This document shows, piece by piece, positions 16,167 to 23,828 of a stretch of DNA of 31,720 bases. Under the pieces are notes generated by a model. The model saw nothing but the letters and a program-made list of their open reading frames with translations. It did not search any database and was not told the origin of the DNA. The DNA is taken from positions 6,409 to 38,128 of the forward strand of contig PBDH01000042.1 of the NCBI GenBank assembly GCA_002717305.1, given 5' to 3'. Origin of the DNA: Gammaproteobacteria bacterium. GTDB taxonomy: Bacteria; Pseudomonadota; Gammaproteobacteria; Pseudomonadales; Litorivicinaceae. The translations under genes and the position numbers were made by a program. Numbering within the stretch: the stretch's first letter is position 1; each line of letters starts with the position of its first letter.

Positions 16167-16604
16167 TTATGCTTGGGTGAGAACGTAGCGTATTAAAGTA
16201 ACGACCTGTTCTGTAGTTTTACACCATGCATAAGCGGCCTGATCAACCTCTTTGAGTGGATGCACGATATCCTCGTCGTGCAATGTTATGTAGGGAATTC
16301 CTCGAGCAGCACAATAACCAGCATCGAAAGCGGCGTTCCATTGTTTGTATTGCGCGCCAAACCGAACTATTACTAAGTCAGCGCGGTCGATGTCATGGCG
16401 AGTACGGATCGCATTGACGCCGCTTGACTGTTGGTCTCTCCAAAAACCTGGCTCGACTGAACCGAGAAAATCACCCGCCGCATCAGAAGCCGGGTGATCT
16501 GTTACCGGGGCCGTGAAGCGAATATCAAGATCATCCGTTGCCTGAATAATAGCCTGCCGCCAGGCGCTGTGAATTTCTCCAGATAAATACACGGTATATG
16601 TCAC
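16167..16604 (-). CDS. ytoQ: YtoQ family protein (145 aa)
   Basis: Recognised as the YtoQ family: opening VYLSGEIHSAWR, central TAPVTDHPASDAAGD, and DIDRADLVIVRFGAQYKQWNAAFDAGYCAARG. This has the Rossmann-like look of nucleoside 2-deoxyribosyltransferase-related proteins, with an acidic residue in DLVIVRFG and the segment WNAAFDAG where such enzymes bind substrate. The reaction is not known to me. GTG start at 16604, 3 bp after the preceding stop. It lies between a small membrane protein and a TSUP permease in one operon. Cytosolic, usual full length. Confidence 0.82.
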   Translation of the reverse strand: MTYTVYLSGEIHSAWRQAIIQATDDLDIRFTAPVTDHPASDAAGDFLGSVEPGFWRDQQSSGVNAIRTRHDIDRADLVIVRFGAQYKQWNAAFDAGYCAARGIPYITLHDEDIVHPLKEVDQAAYAWCKTTEQVVTLIRYVLTQA

Positions 16605-16607
16605 GTC

Positions 16608-16877
16608 TTAAGGCTCCTTTTTACATCCCAAGGACGGGGGACCTGTGGCACCATTTCGAGCATTTCTAGCGATTTGATAAGGATTTCCTCGCGCATCTAA
16701 TTTGAGTACACACTCCCACTTATCAACCTTAATGAGGGCTCCTTTTCCAGCATCAATGGTTTGTTTTGAGCCGCCAGGTGAAGTATTCGAAATAATAACG
16801 CCGTACACCAATAGCCCCACACCGAATAAGATGACGGCAGAAATAGAACCCATGATCCAACGAAACTCAAATCCCAT
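16608..16877 (-). CDS. Small membrane-anchored protein of unknown function (89 aa)
   Basis: One hydrophobic segment (about residues 8-30, IMGSISAVILFGVGLLVYGVI) is followed by a hydrophilic tail of about 55 residues containing KVDKWECVLKLDARGNPYQIARNARNG and a second Cys near the C-terminus. It is probably anchored in the inner membrane. I do not recognise a family. It ends 3 bp before ytoQ on the same strand, which supports it as the first gene of the operon with ytoQ and the TSUP permease. The region upstream (16878-17792) has no gene, so its promoter should lie there. Confidence 0.65.
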   Translation of the reverse strand: MGFEFRWIMGSISAVILFGVGLLVYGVIISNTSPGGSKQTIDAGKGALIKVDKWECVLKLDARGNPYQIARNARNGATGPPSLGCKKEP

Positions 16878-17792
16878 AATTCATCCCATATATTTACCAA
16901 TATTTATATCGGTCGCTTGTTCTGCTTCTTAAAGAGTCGATGGTTCATGGCGAAGTATTATTTGATTTGGGTAGCAACTAAACCTTTTAGCGAGCCTTAC
17001 TTTGGCAAAAATCGCTGTTTTTCTCAAAAATATGAACCCATCCGTCAAAAAAAACGTATGACAACTAAGTCTAACCAATGAAGCGTCTGATCGTACCGAT
17101 TTATTTGGCCTAATCGATTCTGCATGCAGACTCCTGTACGCACTAAATTGGTACCCGTTCTGCGATCGATGGGAGTGAGGTTTCAATCGCTTCATCCACA
17201 GTATTCGCAGGATCTACAGATTTTGTTAGTTAAGCTGAGCAAAGTGAGGGCGAGACGTATGCTCTTGATTGCGACCAAAAGCTTTGCTGGACTTGGCGTA
17301 GACGTTTTGGCACAGAGCACGATAAAAGACTTCCTGCGGTGTATCTCGCGTACAAAGAAGCAGAGATTTTCTGAAAACCGCGCGGTACATGATCGCCAAC
17401 GGACGCTGAATGGAAAGAAGTTGCCTACACAGAACGGTGATCTATCCACCTAGCGATTTTATCCAAGATCTGGAATACCCATACCCGATAGGCAATTCCC
17501 CAGCGGGCATGAACTGTTTCAAGGATTGTGGGTCCATCTCACAGTCTGACTTAAGTCATCTTTTAGATCGAGGTATCGGTTCGTCGCGGGTGGGTCCATA
17601 AGGCGATTGTCATACGCTTTATGACATGGTTGCCAATATTGGAGGGTGGGTTGATTCAGAAGTTGGCGCTCTCAAGCTAACGACAGGGGGAGGGTGGTTA
17701 TAGAGAAAGAAGCGCGTTCATCGAACTAACCGCGCACGCCAGTCGACAGAGGCAGCGGTTATCCGTGCCGACTTGCCTTGCGGAAAGCATTT
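16878..17792. other. 0.9-kb region with no recognisable gene
   Basis: All frames on both strands are short and unlike known proteins. One plus-strand frame near 17280-17425 (FGTEHDKRLPAVYLAYKEAEIF, stop, KPRGT, stop, SPTDAEWKEVAY) has protein-like composition interrupted by two stops. Another near 17490-17700 (DRGIGSSRVGP...LYDMVANIGGWVDSEVGALKL) likewise contains stops. These suggest eroded coding sequence, but I cannot name the ancestor. No tRNA, terminator or repeat was seen. The region must contain the promoter of the small membrane protein on the minus strand. Confidence 0.5.
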
Positions 17793-18260
17793 TTAAAGTG
17801 CGAGGCTCGGGTCCTGTTTAACGCATTTCATAGCAACTTCTGTTCGGATTGATGCGATGTAGGGAATACGGCTCAATTCATGTGTTAAAAAATATTCGAG
17901 CTCAGACGTATTTTTCAGGAGTACCCGCAAAACATAATCATAATCTCCTGTCATACGAAAGCAGTCCTGTATTTTTGTATTCATCTTTACAGCGCCTTCT
18001 AAATAAGAAAGCGTTTCCTTTACCTGGTTGGACAATCGGATGTAAATAAATACGTGAAAATTAAATCCTAGTTCGTCAGCATTGAGTTTGGCGTGAATGC
18101 CCCGAATTAGTTTTTGATTTTTAAGATTTCTGACACGCGTAAGACTCGCTGAGGGAGACAAATCAACTTGCTTTGCAAGATCGGCGTTAGTGATATCCGC
18201 ATTGTTTTGAAGAATTGTTAGTATAGCTTTGTCTTTTTCAGAAATTGAATTTTTCAACAT
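17793..18260 (-). CDS. Lrp/AsnC family transcriptional regulator
   Basis: A 155-residue protein with an N-terminal winged helix-turn-helix (SEKDKAILTILQNNADITNADLAKQVDLSPSASLTRVRNLKNQKLI, residues 7-53, written here as its landmarks) and a C-terminal RAM/ACT-like ligand-binding domain (CFRMTGDYDYVLRVLL, then YIASIRTEVAMKCVK). Such proteins form octamers that sense amino acids. The target is unknown; autoregulation is usual, and the palindrome at 18308-18317 in the divergent upstream region is a candidate site. The next gene upstream is the divergent HNH-nadA pair. Full usual length. Confidence 0.9.
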   Translation of the reverse strand: MLKNSISEKDKAILTILQNNADITNADLAKQVDLSPSASLTRVRNLKNQKLIRGIHAKLNADELGFNFHVFIYIRLSNQVKETLSYLEGAVKMNTKIQDCFRMTGDYDYVLRVLLKNTSELEYFLTHELSRIPYIASIRTEVAMKCVKQDPSLAL

Positions 18261-18307
18261 AACACACGAATTTTTTTTGAAGGATATGAATAATATTCTT
18301 TTTTTTG

Positions 18308-18317
18308 GTAACGTTAC
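18308..18317. promoter_or_regulatory. GTAACGTTAC palindrome in the lrp/HNH divergent region
   Basis: A perfect 10-bp palindrome within a very AT-rich 81-bp stretch separating the Lrp/AsnC gene from the HNH gene. Lrp-type regulators bind AT-rich dyads near their own promoter, so this is a plausible operator. No promoter is clear enough to list. Confidence 0.3.
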
Positions 18318-18341
18318 AGTATTTTTTAATTGATAAGTGAT

Positions 18342-18647
18342 ATGTTCTGCGACTTCTGTAACCGTAAAACTCCGCTAACTCGACATCATTTGATTCCAAA
18401 ACGGACCCATCGAATGAGGGCGATTCGGTCGAAGTTTGATAAGAGGGAAAGACATAATAGGATTGCCAATTTGTGCAAGCCATGCCACAGACATGTACAT
18501 CGGATCTTCAAAGAACGTGAATTAGCGGCTCAATTTAATACCATCGAATCACTGATGGGGCATCCTATAATCAAGACTTTCATTGACTGGATAAAAGACA
18601 AGCCTGATGATTTCTATCCTCGTTTATCTCGCCGGAAAAATAGATGA
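18342..18647 (+). CDS. HNH endonuclease-like zinc protein (101 aa)
   Basis: Starting at ATG 18342, with AAGTGA upstream, the protein opens with CDFC (Cys3, Cys6), then TRHHLIPK (His15, His16) and LCKPCHRHVH (Cys45, Cys48, His49/51/53). Two CxxC pairs would bind a structural zinc while the HH and H residues form the HNH beta-beta-alpha-metal active site. The C-terminal ESLMGHPIIKTFIDWI also fits a small HNH family I have seen in proteobacteria. TTG 18330 is in frame but less likely. The stop overlaps the nadA start (ATGA), so the two are translationally coupled. Its biological role is unknown; there is no restriction methylase or phage gene nearby. Confidence 0.8.
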   Translation: MFCDFCNRKTPLTRHHLIPKRTHRMRAIRSKFDKRERHNRIANLCKPCHRHVHRIFKERELAAQFNTIESLMGHPIIKTFIDWIKDKPDDFYPRLSRRKNR

Positions 18648-19708
18648 CCACGCAGCCTGTTGATTACATCGCGACTCGTGAACGTGTTCGCGCTTATCTT
18701 GATCGCGCGTTTCTAGGTTTAGAGGCGAGGCCTGTAGGCGAATCAGTGCTATACGATTCGGTTAAACAGAAATTGATGGAATCTGACGCGCGCTTGGTCG
18801 CTCATTACTATGTGGATCCTCAGATTCAGCAGCTTGCGGAAGAGACCGATGGCCTTGTCGCGGATTCACTCGAAATGGCAAGATTTGGAGCCCGTACCAA
18901 TACACGAAGACTTATTGTGGCAGGGGTCTCTTTTATGGGAGAGACAGCTAAGATTCTGAGTCCTACTAAGCAGGTCTACATGCCCACTTTAGAGGCAACA
19001 TGCAGCCTCGATGTAGGCTGCCCCGAAAATGAATTTAGAGCCTTTTGTGATTCGCATCCCGACCGAGAGGTCGTGGTGTATGCGAATACTTCGGCCGCAG
19101 TAAAAGCGCGCGCAGACTGGGTAGTGACTTCTTCAATCGCAGTCGATTTGATCTCAGCTCTCGCCATGGACGGTAAGAAGCTTATCTGGGCGCCCGATCG
19201 TTACTTAGGTCGCTATGTTCAGAAACAAACCGGTGTAGATATGTTGATTTGGGATTCTGCGTGTGTGGTACACGAAGAATTTCGTTTGCATGATCTTGAT
19301 GCGTTACAATCGGTGTATCCGGATGCTGGTTTGTTGGTGCATCCAGAATCACCTGAAGAAATGATCGACCGAGCAGACGCGGTCGGCTCTACCACTCAAT
19401 TAATCGATGCCGCAGCGCGATTGCAAAACCCTAGCTTTATTGTAGCAACGGACAAAGGTATTTTTTACAAAATGCAACAGCAGGTTCCAGAGAAGTTATT
19501 GATAGCGGCTCCGACGCGAGGCGCAGGTGGGACGTGCCAAAGTTGCGCACATTGTCCGTGGATGGCGATGAATAGGTTATCAGGAATTGATAGGTTACTT
19601 GATACCTGGCCAGACTCATGCGAGGTGTTAGTCGACGAAAAATTAGCAGCGCAAGCGATGAAGCCACTCACTCGTATGCTTAAATTCAAAGCGCCTTATG
19701 CTGAGTAA
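18644..19708 (+). CDS. nadA: Quinolinate synthase
   Basis: Condenses iminoaspartate with dihydroxyacetone phosphate to quinolinate, in de novo NAD synthesis, using a [4Fe-4S] cluster. The 354-residue protein has the expected cluster cysteines: Cys120 (ATCSLDVGC), Cys207 (WDSACVVHEEF) and Cys298 (GTCQSCAHCPWM). HYYVDPQIQQLAEETDG and ADSLEMA near residues 54-79 are the N-terminal substrate motifs. Length is typical of proteobacterial NadA. It starts at ATG overlapping the HNH stop. Its last 23 bp overlap the convergent bepA gene. nadB and nadC are not in the window. Confidence 0.97.
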   Translation: MTTQPVDYIATRERVRAYLDRAFLGLEARPVGESVLYDSVKQKLMESDARLVAHYYVDPQIQQLAEETDGLVADSLEMARFGARTNTRRLIVAGVSFMGETAKILSPTKQVYMPTLEATCSLDVGCPENEFRAFCDSHPDREVVVYANTSAAVKARADWVVTSSIAVDLISALAMDGKKLIWAPDRYLGRYVQKQTGVDMLIWDSACVVHEEFRLHDLDALQSVYPDAGLLVHPESPEEMIDRADAVGSTTQLIDAAARLQNPSFIVATDKGIFYKMQQQVPEKLLIAAPTRGAGGTCQSCAHCPWMAMNRLSGIDRLLDTWPDSCEVLVDEKLAAQAMKPLTRMLKFKAPYAE

Positions 19709-21053
19709 TGGCTTGGTTCAGCAAATCCAATGGACGTTGACCCAACGTCTTTGGCCAAGAAGCTCTGGCACGTTCTAGTTGGGTTGATGCGGCTTCAAAC
19801 TTTCCGTGCAATAACGCATCCCAACCGCGAGCCTCGAACAAGAAATGCTCTTGCTCAAACGCTTGAGCAAAACGATCAAGAGCTCTCCAGAGGTCCAATC
19901 GCTCCGGACGTTGAATCATACGTTCTCGTATTGCGCGCGGCAGTATAGGCCTCGATTGGGCGATCGCGAGATCAACACGAGCGATAGCTGGTTGAAGCCA
20001 GGAAGGAAAAAAAAGAGCGACAGTATCTATAGCGGACTCGGTCCGATCAAGATCTCCTGTCTTCAAGGTGAGGGCGATTTCAATATCGAAACCACTGAAT
20101 GTTCGCTTATACTGCGTTGGTAACTTATCAAATAGCTCGAGCGCCTCGCTGTAGTTACCGGCACGGTAGTGCCTGAGCACCGAATGGATACTAGTACATG
20201 AAAAACTTGATGGTCGATTGATAGGTGGTTCTAACCCCTCAGTCTGCAAACAACGGAAAAATTGAAAATCTGGATTTGATAGTACAGGTGACCCTTCTTC
20301 ATACCCTTTTAATTGAGCTACACGTGCATCGAGGTCAGATTGACGTTCGATTCCGAGAGGGTGAGTACTAAGAAACGCTAGGTTTTTGCTAGATTGCGAT
20401 TGTTTTTCTGCGAGGATCTTCAATACTTTCGACATGGCTTCTGGCCGATAGCCGGCCCGTCTGAGCGCTTCCACACCAAGCCGATCCGCCTCTCTCTCGT
20501 AGTCGCGAGAATACGCGAGTGCCGATGCAGCGTTGGCAGCTTGTCCTCCTACAATCAGAGATTGTGCAGCTTGCCCCTGATGAGTTGCTATTGCAGCAAC
20601 GATCCCAGCAAGTGTTGCAAGTGTTCCTGTCGAAATCCGTTCTCGGTTTCTGAGGCTTCTGTAGTGATGACGCTGCGAGAGGTGGGCGAGCTCATGAGCC
20701 AAAATAGCCATAACCTCGGATTCAGAACTGAGATCTAGATAGATGCCTCGATTAACACCGATAATCCCGCCGGGTGCGGCAAAAGCGTTAAAGTCTGCTC
20801 CATTTAAACAAAGAGCTGTGACTGGGATTGATCCTAGCTCAAACTGATTTTTGAGCCGTATCAACCATGTTTCGAGTATATCAATACAAAATGGATCCAC
20901 GCGTTCGTTCAACCGGTCGCGAGTCTTTTTAAGCCAGGCTTGACCGAAGGCAACTTCCCCTTCTCGCGTAGCAAGCTCCTCTGCTGAAATTGCTTGAGCA
21001 CGGCCTCCGCAAAGAGAACACAACACCATCAAGATTAAAAGAAGGTTTCGCAT
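19686..21053 (-). CDS. bepA: Periplasmic M48 metalloprotease with TPR-like tail, BepA family
   Basis: The 455-residue protein has a signal peptide (MRNLLLILMVLCSLCGGRAQA), the zinc site HELAH (His120, Glu121, His124) and the downstream Glu ligand in READRLG. The rest is helical, with TPR-like repeats, including YRAGNYSEALELFDKLP. BepA (YfgC) degrades or helps fold stalled outer-membrane proteins such as LptD at the BAM complex in the periplasm. It is convergent with nadA and divergent from tusA, the order recalled for Pseudomonas. A gene for another BAM component, bamC, lies 1.7 kb away, a fitting neighbour. Confidence 0.9.
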   Translation of the reverse strand: MRNLLLILMVLCSLCGGRAQAISAEELATREGEVAFGQAWLKKTRDRLNERVDPFCIDILETWLIRLKNQFELGSIPVTALCLNGADFNAFAAPGGIIGVNRGIYLDLSSESEVMAILAHELAHLSQRHHYRSLRNRERISTGTLATLAGIVAAIATHQGQAAQSLIVGGQAANAASALAYSRDYEREADRLGVEALRRAGYRPEAMSKVLKILAEKQSQSSKNLAFLSTHPLGIERQSDLDARVAQLKGYEEGSPVLSNPDFQFFRCLQTEGLEPPINRPSSFSCTSIHSVLRHYRAGNYSEALELFDKLPTQYKRTFSGFDIEIALTLKTGDLDRTESAIDTVALFFPSWLQPAIARVDLAIAQSRPILPRAIRERMIQRPERLDLWRALDRFAQAFEQEHFLFEARGWDALLHGKFEAASTQLERARASWPKTLGQRPLDLLNQAITQHKAL

Positions 21054-21100
21054 TAAATGGCCTATCTCTAGTATTCTTATAGTACTATTTGTGAGGCGTT

Positions 21101-21322
21101 ATGCGAACACTCGACTGTACCAACTTGAAATGCCCTCTCCCGCTGTTGAGGCTAAAGATGTTTATCAACGAAAACTGTGAGACGTCTCCAATCAAGCTGA
21201 TTACAACAGATCAAATTTCTACCCGCGATATCCCTGCGTTTTGTATACGAGCGGGCCATGACTTAAAGTCTGTTTCCGACGGTCCACCCTACGAATTTAT
21301 CATCAACTTGGTTAAAACTTAA
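21101..21322 (+). CDS. tusA: TusA-family sulfur-carrier protein
   Basis: A 73-residue protein with the family's CPxP motif at the N-terminus: Cys11 in KCPLPLLRLK carries a persulfide. It passes sulfur on for tRNA thiolation, molybdenum cofactor or other sulfur uses. GAGG sits 4 bases before the ATG, and a TATAGT box lies about 20 bases upstream in the 47-bp gap shared with divergent bepA. Its last four bases overlap the convergent bcp gene. In Pseudomonas the homologue at this location has been linked to molybdenum homeostasis, so the partner may differ from E. coli TusA. Confidence 0.88.
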   Translation: MRTLDCTNLKCPLPLLRLKMFINENCETSPIKLITTDQISTRDIPAFCIRAGHDLKSVSDGPPYEFIINLVKT

Positions 21323-21789
21323 GAGTGCCGTTTTAGGGTATCGAGCACCTCCAACGCATGTCCCGGCACTTTGACCTTTCTCCATTCAGCGATCAGTGTG
21401 CCATTTGGATCGATCAGAAAGGTTGATCGCTCTACACCACGAACCTGCTTGCCATACATGTTTTTCATTTTCATTACTTCGAAGAGTACGCACAGAGTCT
21501 CCTCGGGATCAGAAATTAGTTCGAAGGGCATGCCATTTTTTGCTTTAAAGTTTTCATGACTCTTTAGTGAGTCTCTGGAGACTCCAAAAATCTGGCAATT
21601 ATGAGCCACGAATTCATGGTGCAACTCAGAAAAATCTTGGCTTTCTGTCGTGCAGCCAGGGGTACTATCTTTGGGATAAAAATATAAGACGGTGAAACCG
21701 CCAGTCAGCGAATCCGATGATATGTTTTTGCCAGAAGTCGCAGGTTGCTCAGTGAAGACTGGGATTTGTGTTTGTACTGAAATGCTCAT
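21319..21789 (-). CDS. bcp: Thiol peroxidase, Bcp/PrxQ-type peroxiredoxin
   Basis: A 156-residue peroxiredoxin reducing hydrogen peroxide and organic peroxides. The peroxidatic cysteine is Cys46 in PKDSTPGCTTESQDF, the classic TPGCT motif, and the family signature FPFELISDPE-like segment (MPFELISDPEETLC) follows. The resolving cysteine that E. coli Bcp has five residues after the peroxidatic one is absent (CTTESQ), as in some atypical PrxQ proteins; other cysteines (HNCQ, TLCVLF) might take over, or an external thiol may resolve it. Convergent with tusA, divergent from dapA. AGGTTCTATG (minus strand) gives a good ribosome binding site. Confidence 0.92.
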   Translation of the reverse strand: MSISVQTQIPVFTEQPATSGKNISSDSLTGGFTVLYFYPKDSTPGCTTESQDFSELHHEFVAHNCQIFGVSRDSLKSHENFKAKNGMPFELISDPEETLCVLFEVMKMKNMYGKQVRGVERSTFLIDPNGTLIAEWRKVKVPGHALEVLDTLKRHS

Positions 21790-21847
21790 AGAACCTCCGG
21801 ATTACCTATTCGAATCATGAGTGGCGTTTTTTTTCTGGTTTGCAACC

Positions 21848-21877
21848 TTGCCGTGAGTTTCCCTCCGTCTGTAACAT
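21848..21877 (+). promoter_or_regulatory. Candidate promoter of the dapA operon
   Basis: TTGCCG and TAACAT are separated by 18 bp in the 120-bp gap between bcp and dapA, followed by a 32-base leader and GAGG before the dapA ATG. Four of six bases match consensus in each box. It would drive dapA-bamC-MBL-purC, which are all overlapped. Confidence 0.35.
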
Positions 21878-21909
21878 AAGGACGTTTTTCTTAGAGAGGT
21901 CTTATTAAC

Positions 21910-22788
21910 ATGATCCGAGGCAGCATCGTCGCATTAGTAACACCGTTTAATGTATCAGGAGCGGTCGACTACGAAGCCCTTGAGAGATTAGTTGAGTTTC
22001 ATGTGTCTGAGGGTACCCATGCCATAGTTGCCGTTGGTACTACTGGGGAGTCGGCTACGTTATCTCATTCTGAGGATAGGGAGGTCATTAAGGCGACTGT
22101 TGATTTTGTAGCGGGGCGGATCCCCGTTATCGCAGGGGCTGGATCAAATGCGACCGCAGAGGCTTGCCAGTTAACGGAGTCTGCAACGCTCGCGGGTGCT
22201 GATGCGATTTTGTCAGTTGCCCCTTACTACAACAAACCACCGCAAGCCGGTCTGCTGGCTCATTTTAGAGCTGTGGCCGAGAGCACGGATCTACCTATTA
22301 TACTGTACAACGTTCCCGGTAGAACTGTGACTGATATAGCTGACGATACGACCCTAGAGCTCGCTGAAGTATCAAATGTAGCAGGCATAAAAGATGCGAC
22401 CGGCGATTTAGACCGCGCTAAATATATTTTACAGCATCGGCCCGACGGCTTCGCTGTATATTCCGGTGACGATCCAACGGCTATGGAATTATGCTTGTTG
22501 GGCGGAGATGGAGACATTTCTGTCACGGCGAATGTGGCACCACGGCTTATGGCGTCGATGATCAAATTCGCATTAGCCGGAAATTTCGGAGAAGCGGAGG
22601 CTGCAAATAACCAGCTGCGTGGTTTACATTCAGAACTATTTATCGAACCAAATCCAATACCTTGTAAGTGGGCGCTTTCTAAGATGGGGATTATACGCGC
22701 AGATTGCAGACTACCATTGATTCCTTTGACGAGCGCGGGCAGAGCCGCTGTGCGTGAGGCGTGCGTAATGGCCGGTATTCATCTGTGA
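21910..22788 (+). CDS. dapA: 4-hydroxy-tetrahydrodipicolinate synthase
   Basis: Condenses pyruvate with aspartate semialdehyde in lysine and diaminopimelate synthesis. The 292-residue TIM barrel shows the pyruvate-binding GTTGES near residue 44, the catalytic Tyr in LYNVPGRT and the Schiff-base Lys in VAGIKDATGDL (about residue 161). All family hallmarks and the usual length are present. It starts at ATG with AGAGAGG upstream and heads an operon in which every junction overlaps: dapA/bamC GTGA, bamC/MBL TAGTG, MBL/purC ATGA. Confidence 0.97.
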   Translation: MIRGSIVALVTPFNVSGAVDYEALERLVEFHVSEGTHAIVAVGTTGESATLSHSEDREVIKATVDFVAGRIPVIAGAGSNATAEACQLTESATLAGADAILSVAPYYNKPPQAGLLAHFRAVAESTDLPIILYNVPGRTVTDIADDTTLELAEVSNVAGIKDATGDLDRAKYILQHRPDGFAVYSGDDPTAMELCLLGGDGDISVTANVAPRLMASMIKFALAGNFGEAEAANNQLRGLHSELFIEPNPIPCKWALSKMGIIRADCRLPLIPLTSAGRAAVREACVMAGIHL

Positions 22789-23828
22789 AAAATCATCATC
22801 GTGTCTTGTTGCTGGTCTTTTTAGTTGGGTGCTCTGAGCCAAACCAGCAGGGTGCTATTCGTGATCGACAACTCGACTACCAGGCGGCTTATGTCGAACC
22901 GAAGTTGAAAGTTCCTGACGGGCTATCCAACGAACGGGTGAACGAATCTTTACGTATCCCCGGAATCAACGAGCCTACCGCTGGTTTATATGGTGGATCT
23001 TTTGAGGCCCCAAGGGCGGATGGTGCACTGCGAACTCAAACTTTGACTGCGATTCGGCGCCACCTGCTGGGTGAAATCCGTTGGCTTTCTATTCCCGAGG
23101 ATCCATCGGCGGTCTGGCCTGAACTTGAAAGATTTGTTTCTGAAAATAAACTTACTGTTTTTTATTCGCGAGTTGAAAAAGGAACACAAGTACTTGAATC
23201 CGACCCCTTCAGGGGAACGGAAGCTTATTCGGGCAGCCGCATAATCCGACACTTTTCGCCAGCTTTGGGTTCCATTGTCTTGCGATTTTTCTTGGAGTCT
23301 GGGTTGCGGAATGGTACGAGTGAGGTTCGCATAGATATGCCTGCGGGACGGGTTGATGGTGTGTACATCGATCGAATCCTTGATGAATTCAAATCTTATC
23401 TCGAGCAAGGTGAGAATAGGGGAAGAGCGGTGTCGCGAGCAATTTCACTTGTAGAGGCAGGAAATCGCATGAAACTGCGTCGCATTGATGGCTTGGATGA
23501 GTTGGTCATACAGGCTCAGATTCCACGAGTTTTTGGTGTGATTGTTGAGGCAGTTAAAGATATCGGGGCCACGATAGATGGTGGTGATCTTGACCAAGGG
23601 CTCCTCAACATCCGCTACGTCCGAAAGGCGACAGAGCAACGACTGGCGGCTATGAGTACATTAAATAGAGCCATCACTACCACGATAGAGGATCCTGTTG
23701 GCAGCTACCAGATAGTGATGCAGGAGAAAGCGGACGGGTTGGTGCTGAAGGCGGTTCCTACCGGATTGAGCGCATCCATCGGTGGAGCAACTGAGCTCAT
23801 CCGGGAGTTCCGGGAGCGTCTTTACTAG
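22785..23828 (+). CDS. bamC: Outer-membrane assembly lipoprotein BamC (NlpB)
   Basis: Starting at GTG 22785 in the GTGA overlap with dapA, the protein opens with a lipoprotein signal (KNHHRVLLLVFLVGC) whose lipobox LVGC ends at Cys17 with no Asp at +2, so outer-membrane sorting is expected. The upstream GTG at 22761 would add eight residues before the charged start and is unlikely. A flexible region with YQAAYVEPKLKVPDGL follows, as in BamC, then two helix-grip domains (about residues 90-200 and 230-345). BamC is an accessory lipoprotein of the BAM complex. Its place directly after dapA is conserved across gammaproteobacteria. 347 residues, the usual length. Confidence 0.9.
   Translation: MKNHHRVLLLVFLVGCSEPNQQGAIRDRQLDYQAAYVEPKLKVPDGLSNERVNESLRIPGINEPTAGLYGGSFEAPRADGALRTQTLTAIRRHLLGEIRWLSIPEDPSAVWPELERFVSENKLTVFYSRVEKGTQVLESDPFRGTEAYSGSRIIRHFSPALGSIVLRFFLESGLRNGTSEVRIDMPAGRVDGVYIDRILDEFKSYLEQGENRGRAVSRAISLVEAGNRMKLRRIDGLDELVIQAQIPRVFGVIVEAVKDIGATIDGGDLDQGLLNIRYVRKATEQRLAAMSTLNRAITTTIEDPVGSYQIVMQEKADGLVLKAVPTGLSASIGGATELIREFRERLY

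Noticed and set aside
17124..17453. 109-aa plus-strand ORF and its minus-strand mirror (17192-17449)
   Set aside because: Basic, no domain, no ribosome binding site, and the opposing frame is equally open; neither looks like a gene.
20394..20738. 114-aa plus-strand ORF opposite bepA
   Set aside because: It is antisense to the conserved zinc protease domain and has no recognisable features.
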